NCBI RefSeq assembly: GCF_014164585.1
Contig: NZ_JACJFM010000012.1
Coordinates: forward strand, 1 to 64,000
Origin: Oceanospirillum sediminis
GTDB lineage: Bacteria; Pseudomonadota; Gammaproteobacteria; Pseudomonadales; Halomonadaceae
Direction: 5' to 3'
DNA: 64,000 nucleotides
In this document: positions 29,232 to 37,727 of the stretch, piece by piece
Layout of the letters: every line of letters begins with the position of its first letter
How positions within the stretch are numbered: the stretch's first letter is position 1
Program-made: the position numbers and the translations under genes
Notes under the pieces: generated by a model
What the model was told of the DNA's origin: nothing
Database searches by the model: none
Seen by the model: the letters and a program-made list of their open reading frames with translations, nothing else

Positions 29232-29726
29232 ATGGTTAATGAATTTGCTGTTTATTCCGAATACTCCAGTCACACGACTAATATTAGCCCTGGTGCAAAT
29301 GTTCGGGTTTTTAATCATATTGATAATGAACAGGGAGACAGCATCAAACTGTCTCAGGACACGGGCGTTATCAACCTGAAAAAAGGCCTTTACCATATCA
29401 CTGCCAGCGCAACATCCTGCTTCGAGCAGGTTAATGCCACACCCTTTGTCAAAGACAACAGTGAGGCGCACTGCCAGCTCAGCTATGCGGCCGGAGAACA
29501 GGGTAAAGAGCCAATCTGTGTGGGTAATCTGGTGGCAGCAGATATGACTCCCAGCCTGATTGATACTTATCTGAAAGTAGAAGATTCGGCCAGCATTGTA
29601 CTGGAATACAAAAACGGTACTCAGGAAGCAGAAGCTGTCAGTGCTGATGATAATACCTCTGGTCTGCGTATCTTTTCCCGTATCAGTATTCTGAAAATGG
29701 CCTACCCCTCTTCTGCGCTGGCCTGA
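29232..29726 (+). CDS. Hypothetical small beta-sandwich-like protein
   Basis: 164 aa with an upstream AAGGAT 9 bases before the ATG. There is no signal peptide or membrane segment. The pattern of strands with GVINLKKGLYHITASATS near residue 45 and a closing SGLRIFSRISILKM recalls C1q/TNF-like jelly-roll domains, which in bacteria often occur in surface or phage-tail proteins. This resemblance is weak and no family is claimed. It stands alone, with a short GC hairpin (29748-29768) after it. Confidence 0.6.
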   Translation: MVNEFAVYSEYSSHTTNISPGANVRVFNHIDNEQGDSIKLSQDTGVINLKKGLYHITASATSCFEQVNATPFVKDNSEAHCQLSYAAGEQGKEPICVGNLVAADMTPSLIDTYLKVEDSASIVLEYKNGTQEAEAVSADDNTSGLRIFSRISILKMAYPSSALA

Positions 29727-29815
29727 GCGAAATAGTTGTTGAGATAACGGGCAGCGCTGATCTGCCCGGTCTCTGTATACTCTTATTTTATCTGCGTATT
29801 TTTTTCTTATTCACC

Positions 29816-30298
29816 TTAGTTTTGCAATGCCAGTTTTTTCAGGGCTTCTCCTTCCAGCCGGTATTTAATCCACTCCTCCTGAGGCTCAGCGCCCAGGGAT
29901 TTATAAAAATCAATCGCAGGCTGATTCCAGTCCAGTACGCACCATTCAAACCGGCCACACCCCTGTTCAACGGCGATAGCAGCCAGATGCTTCAATAGTG
30001 CTTTACCTGCACCCCCACCCCGTTTGTCCGGGGTAATGTACAGATCTTCAAGGTAAAGCCCATTACACCCCAGCCAGGTGGAGTAGTTATAAAAATACAC
30101 CGCAAAGCCAACGGCCTGACCATCCTGCTCGCAAATCAGGCTATGTGCTGTAGCAGTATCACTGAACAAGGATTGCTCAATATCAGTAACAGAGGCTTTG
30201 ACCTCATGTTCTGCTTTTTCATAAATCGCCAGATCAGTAATAAATTGCAGAATCAGTGCAGCATCTTCAGCGGTGGCAGGACGAATAGTGACAGACAT
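29816..30298 (-). CDS. GNAT acetyltransferase (SSAT-like)
   Basis: 160 aa. It has the GNAT acetyl-CoA loop RGGGAGKALLKHLA and the preceding LEDLYITPDKRG strand, close in pattern to the diamine/thialysine N-acetyltransferase (SAT1-like) group (IRPATAEDAALILQFITDLAIYE, YSTWLGCNGLYLEDL, CGRFEWCVLDWNQPAIDFYKSLGA). It probably acetylates a small amine or amino acid. The substrate cannot be fixed from sequence. Confidence 0.85.
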   Translation of the reverse strand: MSVTIRPATAEDAALILQFITDLAIYEKAEHEVKASVTDIEQSLFSDTATAHSLICEQDGQAVGFAVYFYNYSTWLGCNGLYLEDLYITPDKRGGGAGKALLKHLAAIAVEQGCGRFEWCVLDWNQPAIDFYKSLGAEPQEEWIKYRLEGEALKKLALQN

Positions 30299-30523
30299 TC
30301 AGTTACTCCGGTCAGAATCAGAATGAGCAACCGCCGCCTGAAAAGAGTATCTCTGTTAAACGTTGCAATACTCTCCAGCCGATAGGCTAAGAATATTGAA
30401 ATACTTTTATTTTGCCAGGCGGTGTTCTCAAATAAACAATAAAAGCTAAAAAGCTCAGCGTAGTAATTTATGGCAGCTTTCAATATGATGACAGTGCATT
30501 ATTATCATACTGAAATGTACATT

Positions 30524-31441
30524 ATGCATCCTGATCTGCGAAATATTGATCTGAACCTGCTGCTGCCTTTTGATTGCCTGTATCGTACCGGCTCGGTCAA
30601 ACAGTCTGCCCTGGAACTGAACCTGAGTCAGTCTGCTTTCAGTCATGCCCTGAATCGCTTAAGGCGCTCCCTGGATGATGACCTCTTTGTGCGGGTAAAT
30701 GGCCGTATGTGTCCAACCCGGAAAGCAGAGCGGCTGGCACCTTATATCAGCCAGGCATTATCTGTTTTACAGCAGAGCCTGATACCGGATGAACCTTTCA
30801 ACCCCTCTGAAAGTCGTCGGACCTTCACTCTCGCAGCGACAGATTACTGCCAGATATCTTTGTTGCCCGCTTTGATGAAACGCCTGGTCATAGATGCACC
30901 GGGGATACGTCTGCAGATTATTCATCCGGGAGATGATGCCTTTGAACAGCTGGCGCAGCAGAAAGTGGATTATCTGCTGGGTTTTACTCACAGTGGTGAA
31001 CCGGGTCAGGATATCCTGGCATATCGCTGGGTCACCGATGAATATTGCTTGCTGGCGGCAACAAATCATCCGCTGCTATCACAGGCCCCGGATCTGGATA
31101 CTTACCTGGCGCTACAGCACATTCTGGTGGCCCCCATGAATGAGAAAGAAGGTATTGTGGATCTGTGTCTGAAGAAGCTGGGCAAACAGCGCCAACGGGC
31201 TATGGCGACGCCAAACCTGCTGGTTGTTCCCCATATCATTGCCAGTACTGAGTTGGTTGCAACTTATCCTCGTCCCCTGGCGGAACACATCTGCCAGCAA
31301 TTGCCATTACAGATGTTACCTTTACCTTTTGACGTTCCGCACTATCAGCTGCAGTTTTATTGTCATCGCCTGAATGCCGGTGAAGCAGAGTATCGGTGGT
31401 TTACCCGCTTGTTGCTTCAGGTCTCTGATCAGGTGATATAA
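30524..31441 (+). CDS. LysR-family transcriptional regulator
   Basis: 305 aa from the ATG at 30524 (MHPDLRNIDLNLL). The frame is open 18 codons further upstream, and neither start has a strong ribosome-binding site. N-terminal winged HTH: CLYRTGSVKQSALELNLSQSAFSHALNRLRRSLDDDLFVRV, of the NodD/PA0477-like type. The rest is a two-lobed effector-binding domain. It is convergent with the next LysR gene. Targets are unknown. Confidence 0.85.
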   Translation: MHPDLRNIDLNLLLPFDCLYRTGSVKQSALELNLSQSAFSHALNRLRRSLDDDLFVRVNGRMCPTRKAERLAPYISQALSVLQQSLIPDEPFNPSESRRTFTLAATDYCQISLLPALMKRLVIDAPGIRLQIIHPGDDAFEQLAQQKVDYLLGFTHSGEPGQDILAYRWVTDEYCLLAATNHPLLSQAPDLDTYLALQHILVAPMNEKEGIVDLCLKKLGKQRQRAMATPNLLVVPHIIASTELVATYPRPLAEHICQQLPLQMLPLPFDVPHYQLQFYCHRLNAGEAEYRWFTRLLLQVSDQVI

Positions 31442-31487
31442 ACACCACAAACCGAATAGATATTTCAGATAGCAACGTTCTTCAGCA

Positions 31488-32384
31488 TTAACTGAAAATT
31501 CTGGCTTCCAGCAGATAATCAATCAGGCACCTTACCCGTAAGGGCACCTGGCGTCTGGATGGATACACCAGAGTAAAAATCAATGGGGCGCTGGTCAGCT
31601 CTGGCATCACAGGAATTAAATCTCCTGCTTCAATCTCCTGCTTTACTGTCACAGGCAGCAGACAGCCGAGTCCCAGACCGTCAATCACCATTTGCTGTAC
31701 CATCAAAGGGGAGTTACAACGAAAATAGTTCACGGGTTTGATCCGACAGCTTTTATCTTCTGATACCAGATCCTGAATACCGTCAGTACTGGCCTGATAC
31801 AGTGTCAGCCAGCGGTGTTGTTCCAGCTGTTCAATAGTGGAGGGAGTCCCCTGTTCTGCCAGATAGCGCGGACTGGCAAAAATAGTAAAACGTTCTTCAT
31901 GCATCACACGTGCGACCAGCGCATCATCTCGGGGAAAGCCGATCCGAATCGCTACATCAATCTGCTCTGCAATCAGATCCAGTCGTTCATCATCAAGCAT
32001 CAGGTCAAGCTGAATCATCGGATATTGTCGACAGAATTCATCCAGTACCGGAGCCAGATGTTTCAGGGCAATATCATTATTCAGGGTCAGACAGACCCGA
32101 CCACGGGGGATTTCTGGCTGATTAATCGCCTCAATATCCTGCAAAACTTTAGGCAGACTTCGGGCCAGTTCATAGATCTCTTTTCCCTCCGGAGTAATGG
32201 ATAACTGTCGTGTTGAACGCTGAATCAGCCGCACGCCTAACACACTTTCCAGGTCCGCTACCTGTTCACTTATCCGGGAACGGCTGGTTCCCAGTTTACG
32301 GGCTGCCGCCGCGAAACTGCCACTTTCGACCACCATGACAAAAATCGCCAGATGCTTTAACTGGGATACACTAATTGTACTCAA
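31488..32384 (-). CDS. LysR-family regulator divergent from qorB
   Basis: 298 aa. N-terminal HTH HLAIFVMVVESGSFAAAARKLGTSRSRISEQVADLESVLGVRL, followed by the LysR substrate-binding domain (QIDVAIRIGFPRDDALVARVM). It is transcribed away from qorB, and a perfect palindrome lies in the 125-base gap, the usual arrangement for a LysR regulator controlling its divergent neighbour. Confidence 0.88.
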   Translation of the reverse strand: MSTISVSQLKHLAIFVMVVESGSFAAAARKLGTSRSRISEQVADLESVLGVRLIQRSTRQLSITPEGKEIYELARSLPKVLQDIEAINQPEIPRGRVCLTLNNDIALKHLAPVLDEFCRQYPMIQLDLMLDDERLDLIAEQIDVAIRIGFPRDDALVARVMHEERFTIFASPRYLAEQGTPSTIEQLEQHRWLTLYQASTDGIQDLVSEDKSCRIKPVNYFRCNSPLMVQQMVIDGLGLGCLLPVTVKQEIEAGDLIPVMPELTSAPLIFTLVYPSRRQVPLRVRCLIDYLLEARIFS

Positions 32385-32415
32385 AATCAGAACTCCTCAT
32401 TCTGAAAATACCCTC

Positions 32416-32433
32416 TACTGATAACAATCAGTA
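32416..32433. promoter_or_regulatory. Palindromic operator candidate between LysR and qorB
   Basis: TACTGATAACAATCAGTA is a perfect inverted repeat with 7-bp arms and a 4-base spacer. It contains the LysR-type T-N11-A pattern and sits 31 bases from the LysR start and 76 from qorB. Confidence 0.65.
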
Positions 32434-32509
32434 TGACAGATACTGGCACCATCATCACAGGCACACAGTGCCAGAGACACTTTACTTAATATGATTTGAG
32501 GGCAAGATT

Positions 32510-33364
32510 ATGATCGCAATTACAGGTGCTAACGGACAACTCGGTCGACTGGTTATTGCAGCTCTGCTGGAAAAAGTTTCTGCTGACCAGATTATCGCTC
32601 TGGTTCGCAACCCGGATAATGCAGCAGACTTTAAAGCCCAGGGCATCCATGTGCGTCAGGCGGATTACAATGCTCCTGATACCCTGCCTGCCGCTCTGGC
32701 TGGTGTGGATAAATTACTGCTGATCTCGGGTAGCGAAGTAGGCCAGCGAGTACCTCAGCATAAAGCGGTGATTGATGCTGCAAAAGAGGCGGGTATTTCT
32801 CTGCTGGCGTACACCAGCATTCTGAATGCCGATAAATCCCCGTTAATGCTGGCTGCAGAACATAAGGTCACGGAAGAGATGATTCGTGAATCCGGATTAC
32901 CGGCTGTGATTCTGCGTAATGGCTGGTATAACGAGAACTACACCGCTCAGACTAACGACATCACAGGCCTGGGAGTGGTTGCCGGAGCCGTTGGAGAAGG
33001 CCAGATCGCATCAGCTGCTCGTCGTGACTATGCTGAAGCCGCAGCGATTGTGCTGGCGTCTGCAGAAGATCACACGGGTAAAGTGTATGAGCTGGCTGGC
33101 AGCAGTGCCTTCACTCTGGCGGAGTTTGCTGCTGAGATCGCAGAACAGAGCGGTAAAACTATTAATTATCAGCCAATGGATGAACAGTCCTTTAAAGACC
33201 TGCTGGTTCAGGTTGGCCTGCCGGAAGGCTTTGCCGGAGCACTGGCTGATGCAGAACACCATGCCTCAAAAGGCTGGTTGTATGATAACGGTCTGACACT
33301 GGAAAAGCTGCTGGGCCGCAAGACAATTTCTCTGAAACAATCGATTGCTGAAGCACTGGCATAA
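32510..33364 (+). CDS. qorB: NAD(P)H:quinone oxidoreductase 2
   Basis: 284 aa, nearly the length of E. coli QorB/YtfG (286) and alike throughout: MIAITGANGQLGRLV (dinucleotide-binding GxxGxxG), VRQADY, KLLLISGSEVGQRVPQH, AYTSIL, LRNGWYNENY and KVYELAGSSAFTL. It is an NmrA-like SDR that reduces quinones with NADPH in the cytoplasm. It is divergently transcribed from a LysR regulator and followed by a terminator hairpin. Confidence 0.93.
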   Translation: MIAITGANGQLGRLVIAALLEKVSADQIIALVRNPDNAADFKAQGIHVRQADYNAPDTLPAALAGVDKLLLISGSEVGQRVPQHKAVIDAAKEAGISLLAYTSILNADKSPLMLAAEHKVTEEMIRESGLPAVILRNGWYNENYTAQTNDITGLGVVAGAVGEGQIASAARRDYAEAAAIVLASAEDHTGKVYELAGSSAFTLAEFAAEIAEQSGKTINYQPMDEQSFKDLLVQVGLPEGFAGALADAEHHASKGWLYDNGLTLEKLLGRKTISLKQSIAEALA

Positions 33365-33372
33365 AACAGAGC

Positions 33373-33403
33373 AGAGAAGAAAGCCAATAAAGCTTTCTTC
33401 TCT
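33373..33403 (+). terminator. Terminator-like hairpin after qorB
   Basis: A perfect 12-bp stem, agagaagaaagc (33373-33384) with gctttcttctct (33392-33403), over a 7-base loop, starts 8 bases after the qorB stop. Confidence 0.65.
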
Positions 33404-33457
33404 TGGCTGTCTTATATATGCCCCGTTTATCAGATGTCCAGTATTTGTACGGGGTGT

Positions 33458-33676
33458 TTATTTCCTCAGAGAGGACCAGGCATCAATCCATAAACGGATT
33501 TTATCCTTTTCTTCCGGATTATCGGCCTGGGTCTCCCGATCACAAGCCCTGAAGATATGTTTTCTGATATAAAGCAATCTCGCTGTATCTGAAAGTGCTT
33601 TATTCTGTTCTGCCGGAGTTTTTTCCCACCAAATATCATTCATTTCTGGCTCCGAAAAATACCAAACACTTGTCAT
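33458..33676 (-). CDS. Small hypothetical protein
   Basis: 72 aa, Trp-rich at the N-terminus (SVWYFSEPEMNDIWWEKTP) and charged in the C-terminal half. The ATG at 33676 has AGGA 6 bases upstream (gtaggataac), which is the main support. No Cys pairs or membrane segment and no family recognised. Confidence 0.5.
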   Translation of the reverse strand: MTSVWYFSEPEMNDIWWEKTPAEQNKALSDTARLLYIRKHIFRACDRETQADNPEEKDKIRLWIDAWSSLRK

Positions 33677-33826
33677 GTTATCCTACTGAAAGAGTTGGTT
33701 TTACCAAAGCAATTTTTAAATGACTTTTAAATCAACATGTTAATAAATAAATTGTCAGCATTTTTGCGATAACAGCCCGAATTCGATAAATCAATAGCGT
33801 TATCTGAGAAGTGTACAGGGTAGCTA

Positions 33827-34291
33827 TTAAGAATAAACGACCCTGAATCTTTCAAGTACTAAAATCATATTGTCATCAGGTTCTAATCCTTGCTCTTCGC
33901 ATTCCGCAGAGAAGAAGTCCCAGTGTGTTTTACGCCACCAGGCCAGAGATTTATCTCCTTCTCCTTCTGCTGAAGCAAATTCAGCGGTGACTTCTGAAAA
34001 CTTACACTCAGAAACATCAGTTGTTTCAATGATGGACGTCGGGTTGCCATACCAGTCTGTCACTACCTGAAGCGTCCCGACTTCAGGCATGAGTTCAAGT
34101 CCTGATTCATACCAGTATTTCATACTGCATGTTGCTGTTTTTTCTCCTTTCAGAATCAGATCCGCACAAATACTGGCATTTTCTTCATCGGCACAAAAAT
34201 AGTCTGCAATCATGTTTCGCGGCCTGTTTGCCTGCTCAGGAGGTAAGCTTTCAAGATAAACTCGCAGATATTTTTCCTGAATCTTATTCAT
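33827..34291 (-). CDS. ASCH domain protein
   Basis: 154 aa with an ASCH (PUA-like) beta-barrel: the LILKGEKTATCSMKYWYESG strand-turn with the conserved GxKxxT, VGTLQVVTDWYGNPTSIIET and the closing WWRKTHWDFFSAECEEQG and NMILVLERFRVVY. ASCH proteins are predicted RNA-binding or nucleoside-modifying enzymes (YqfB is an amidohydrolase on acetylcytidine). Here the activity is unknown. Tandem 22-bp repeats lie upstream. AGGAT lies 9 bases before the ATG. Confidence 0.85.
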   Translation of the reverse strand: MNKIQEKYLRVYLESLPPEQANRPRNMIADYFCADEENASICADLILKGEKTATCSMKYWYESGLELMPEVGTLQVVTDWYGNPTSIIETTDVSECKFSEVTAEFASAEGEGDKSLAWWRKTHWDFFSAECEEQGLEPDDNMILVLERFRVVYS

Positions 34292-34362
34292 TTCGGATTA
34301 TCCTGATAGATGTGGCATTTGATGATACGACTCTGTAACGGAATGGAGCATCTGTCTGCGCA

Positions 34363-34406
34363 TTTTTGTCTGGACTGAGATAGCTTTTTGTCTGTACTGG
34401 GATAGC
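34363..34406. repeat. Tandem 22-bp direct repeat upstream of the ASCH gene
   Basis: Two exactly adjacent 22-bp copies (34363-34384 and 34385-34406) share the pattern TTTTTGTCTGnACTGnGAT and differ at two positions. A 22-bp period is two helical turns, so two protein units could bind the same DNA face about 70-115 bases upstream of the ASCH start. Confidence 0.6.
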
Positions 34407-34482
34407 CTGCAACTACCGATGCGCCCTGTTCTGAGCAATCGGAGTGTCTACAGGCCATTCTCTGTCCGGCTTGTTCTGATGT

Positions 34483-35724
34483 TTATTTCAGCTTCTCAGC
34501 CTGCTGTAGCAGTTGCTCAATAATGCCGAAGTACTTTGTATCCATTCCTGCAAAGTTATCATCACCGTTAGCAATCAGTACCACACCCAGTTGTGTGGCC
34601 GGGTCATACAACATAAAACTGAATGCTCCGGGATCCGATCCTGTATGGCCCTTCAATACCCGGCCATTCATGGTCGTAGTATTCCAGAAGATGCCATAAG
34701 CTTCATTATCATCACCGATGATATTCGACTGCATCAACTCAACACTGTCAGGTCGCAGGATCTGCACACCTCCTGAGTTCCCCTGATTCATAACCATCTG
34801 CAGGAACATCGCCAGATCATTGGCACTGCTGCGCAGGCCTCCATCAGGCCAGGTGGACAGACTATAAAAGGGCAGGCTGATCAAGCCCCCATTGCCATTG
34901 CGGATATGGGGCACTGCAATCCGGCTGATATCAAAATCACTGAGCTTCCAGCTGGTGTTCAGCATCCCCATCGGTGAGAACAGGTTCGCCTGGGCGTAAT
35001 CTGCCAGGGATTGTCCGGTTGCCAGTTGCAGGGTGTAACCGGCCAGCGCAGAGGCAATATTACTGTATTCATGTTCTTCTCCCGGAGGATTGAAGTTATC
35101 TGCATCGTAATAAGCGCCATCAGCGGACAGATAACTTCGCAGATAGCTGCTCATATCTGTCGGTACACTGGCATTACAGCTCAGATCAGAAAAGTCTTCA
35201 GCCAGATACCGGGTTTGTCCTGCGCCGTTGTCATAAAAATAGGCACAGTCATAGTTATCATCATCTTCAATGCCGCTGATATGGGTTACCAGATGAATAA
35301 GTGCCATATTATCCGCTTCCGGAGTGGCCAGGGTGAAAGAGCCAGCAGCGTTCAATGTACTGGTGATCGGTGTAGTCAGATCCAGCAGCTGATTTTCCAT
35401 TGCGTGAGTAATAGCCGTTCCCATCACTGCTTTACTGACCGATCCCAGCCAGAAGGGGGTGTCGGGTGTAATACTTTCTGGCTGGTTCTGCTCCCGTACA
35501 CCAAAGCCTTCTGCAAAGAGTACATCCTGATCCGATACCAGAGCCAGCGACATGCCGGGAATCTGATCCTGGGCCATTGTCGTGTTAATCAGATCACGAA
35601 TCTGCTGGTGAATTACTTCCGACTGTGACGGTGCTGTGTTTGTTTTATTATCATCACTACTGCCATTACACCCTGCCAGAATCAGAGTGCTAACGCATAA
35701 TGCTGTGGGTAACCAGATGTTCAT
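34483..35724 (-). CDS. Serine hydrolase lipoprotein (class C beta-lactamase / DD-peptidase fold)
   Basis: 413 aa. Lipobox LILAGC with Cys19 predicts a lipoprotein. The beta-lactamase-like fold has the SxxK motif SVSK (catalytic Ser95, Lys98), a YSN motif in HEYSNIAS and HTG in LKGHTGSD, i.e. all three active-site elements. This family includes DD-peptidases, esterases and AmpC relatives; resistance function cannot be inferred. No regulator is adjacent. Confidence 0.85.
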   Translation of the reverse strand: MNIWLPTALCVSTLILAGCNGSSDDNKTNTAPSQSEVIHQQIRDLINTTMAQDQIPGMSLALVSDQDVLFAEGFGVREQNQPESITPDTPFWLGSVSKAVMGTAITHAMENQLLDLTTPITSTLNAAGSFTLATPEADNMALIHLVTHISGIEDDDNYDCAYFYDNGAGQTRYLAEDFSDLSCNASVPTDMSSYLRSYLSADGAYYDADNFNPPGEEHEYSNIASALAGYTLQLATGQSLADYAQANLFSPMGMLNTSWKLSDFDISRIAVPHIRNGNGGLISLPFYSLSTWPDGGLRSSANDLAMFLQMVMNQGNSGGVQILRPDSVELMQSNIIGDDNEAYGIFWNTTTMNGRVLKGHTGSDPGAFSFMLYDPATQLGVVLIANGDDNFAGMDTKYFGIIEQLLQQAEKLK

Positions 35725-35862
35725 TACCGATCTCCTTATGTTTTATCTGCAGTATATTGTCCTGATTGTGTCGTCAACGGTCTTCAGGGCCGATGTTATG
35801 GTATTGGTTGCGAATGTTATGGAATGTAACATGTAAGTAAAAGACAAACGGCTAAAAAGCGA

Positions 35863-36840
35863 TCAATTCGAATAGTACGGCAGGCCAGGATTCCAGAACT
35901 CACGGGCTTTTTCAATCGCTTTTTTATAGTCCACTTCAGAGTTAATTTCGATCAGATCAATGCCCGGATTAAAACCACCCGGAGCGGTGTTCTGTTCCAG
36001 GCTGCTCAGGTAGCCATAAGGAATATAGGGGTGGTTGCTGGCCACTGCAACAGCTCCCATACGGCGGGCATCATCCAGAATCTGATGAATGTCATCCACA
36101 CCCGGATCAACAGACAGCTGCGCCCCCAGTTTCAGTGGAAACGGATTGAAGTGTCCCCAGGAGGGTGAAATTTCCATTGATGGAATAAAAGGCACACCTC
36201 GTTTTTCAGACAGCTCATTGATGGCTTTATGGTTTTTGGTGGAATCATGATCACTGACAAAGGTGACATTCAGACCGGCTGCCAGTTGCGAGCGCACCAG
36301 GTATTCCGGTGGTGTGGAGCCTTCCAGTACATCTGCATGATGGTGCAGGTCACCTGCGTACCAGCCTTTTTCTGTCGGATAGGTTCTGATGTTGACCGGG
36401 CTGTTCAGCTCTGTTGTGCTATTTGGAGAGATGCTGGCATCAACCAGCGCAGGGGCAGACAGGAAGTTGGCTCCGGCCGAGACTTTAAACTGATAATCAC
36501 CCGGTGCCAGAGCAAAACGAGCCTGACCTTTGGCATCCAGTTCGGTGAAGAAAGTTTTGGAACCGAAGAATTCGATCAGAGGTTTATTACCTTTCTCAAT
36601 CTGAATTTTGGCATCCAGTGGTTACTGGTTATTAGCGTCGGTGACCTGAATACTGACTTCGCCTGGGGCCATCAGGTCATTAAACGATACCTGGCTGCTG
36701 CCATTGGCGCTCACAGTCAGTGCTTGCTTCTGACTGTCAGAGTAGCCCTTGCCTGTGGCATATACTTCGTACTGACCAACAGGCAGGTCCAGAGAGTATT
36801 CACCGTTTTCACCGATAACCCAGATATAGGGCTGCCCTTC
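35863..36840 (-). pseudogene. Decayed CehA/McbA-like PHP metallohydrolase
   Basis: Read on the minus strand one frame gives an Ig/carboxypeptidase-regulatory-like segment (YIWVIGENGEYSLDLPVGQY, PGEVSIQVTD) followed by a PHP-type hydrolase domain with YAGDLHHHADVLEG, TFVSDHDST and VAVASNHPYIPYG. The frame is broken by a TAA at 36622-36624 (between ANNQ and PLDAKIQ) and by another TAA at 36841-36843, and no start codon with ribosome-binding site precedes it. Only the last 144 residues remain as an intact ORF (from 36297). The intact family hydrolyses carbamate or phosphoester-like bonds using metals bound by the HxH and D/H residues. Confidence 0.8.
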
Positions 36841-36982
36841 TTAGATTGAGTCCGTTCTCTTTGTAACTTTACGTAATACCGTATTCCCCCCAAATTTCTG
36901 ACAATGGCGTTTCTTATGGAATGGCAGGTTTCTGGAGTAGGCCCATTAAATCTGTCGTCTTAATACTTTAAGGAACTACATT

Positions 36983-37510
36983 ATGCGTAAGCAATTTGCT
37001 TCATCTGTCTTTCTCACCTTTGCCTTATCGTTGTTCAGCCTGTTTGGTTATGCTGAGCAGGCTAATGTCACACCCACGCCTGTTAAAAACGGAGATAACA
37101 TTCATGCTGAAATCCAGGTTTCAAGAAAACAGGCTCTGGCTGATGTGCTGAAAGAAGCGGATGACCTTGGTGTTGAAATCCGTAGTAATGAAGAGGCAGA
37201 GGAGTATCTGAACTACGCTGCTCGGATGTCAGGTATTGAACCTGATCAGATGCATGCTGCGACCCTGGGCGATGATTTGATTATGGTACGTGCTATTCAT
37301 AAAAATAATCCCAGAATTTTGCGTGAAGAATTACTGCATACTCAGCAACAAAAAGCAGGTATTGCAGTTAACAATGAAAGTGTGACTCATGCTGAAATTG
37401 AGGTTCGGATGCAGATGATTCAGAATCGCTATAAATGGGGAATTACTGAAGATGAAGTTCAGGAAATGCTGAACGATATCAGGCTGATAGAAAAGAGAGG
37501 TGGTTATTAA
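36983..37510 (+). CDS. Secreted protein with zincin-like toxin motif
   Basis: 175 aa. A Sec signal peptide (residues 1-24, cut after GYA) is followed by an acidic helical stretch. The C-terminal third has REELLHTQQQ (Glu115, Glu116, His119) and then HAEIEVRMQMIQNRYKWGITEDEVQ. This layout (ExxxH plus downstream Glu residues, then an Asn-Arg-Trp-Gly-Ile-Thr segment) recalls zincin-like C-terminal domains of polymorphic toxins, with the first His of HExxH replaced by Glu. The resemblance is from memory of the family and not proven. The stop overlaps the next gene by 11 bases, so the two are translationally coupled. AAGGA lies about 11 bases before the ATG. Confidence 0.6.
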   Translation: MRKQFASSVFLTFALSLFSLFGYAEQANVTPTPVKNGDNIHAEIQVSRKQALADVLKEADDLGVEIRSNEEAEEYLNYAARMSGIEPDQMHAATLGDDLIMVRAIHKNNPRILREELLHTQQQKAGIAVNNESVTHAEIEVRMQMIQNRYKWGITEDEVQEMLNDIRLIEKRGGY

Positions 37511-37727
37511 TACTCACTCGATCCCGAAGGCTTTGCTGGCCCGATATCCTCAATTAGCTCAGATCGGTGCGGCCATTGAACAATATCAATCCGGAAAAGC
37601 ACTTTCTGTATCCTGCCCGCAATGCCATTCGGTATTAAAGGTTACTGAGAATCGTCAGGCAGGCAGCCTGACGGTCAGTTGTTCTTGCGGCCATTGCCAG
37701 CACCGAATCAGCTGGCAACCGTCATAA
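37500..37727 (+). CDS. Small zinc-ribbon protein, possible immunity partner
   Basis: 75 aa from the GTG at 37500, preceded by AGAGAG and overlapping the upstream stop. Helical N-terminal part (PKALLARYPQLAQIGAAIEQYQSGKAL) then CPQC (Cys39, Cys42) and CSCGHC (Cys61, 63, 66), which look like a zinc ribbon. Small proteins of this layout are encoded next to zincin-like toxin domains, so an immunity role is proposed by position. It could also simply be a metal-binding accessory factor. Confidence 0.6.
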   Translation: MVINTHSIPKALLARYPQLAQIGAAIEQYQSGKALSVSCPQCHSVLKVTENRQAGSLTVSCSCGHCQHRISWQPS

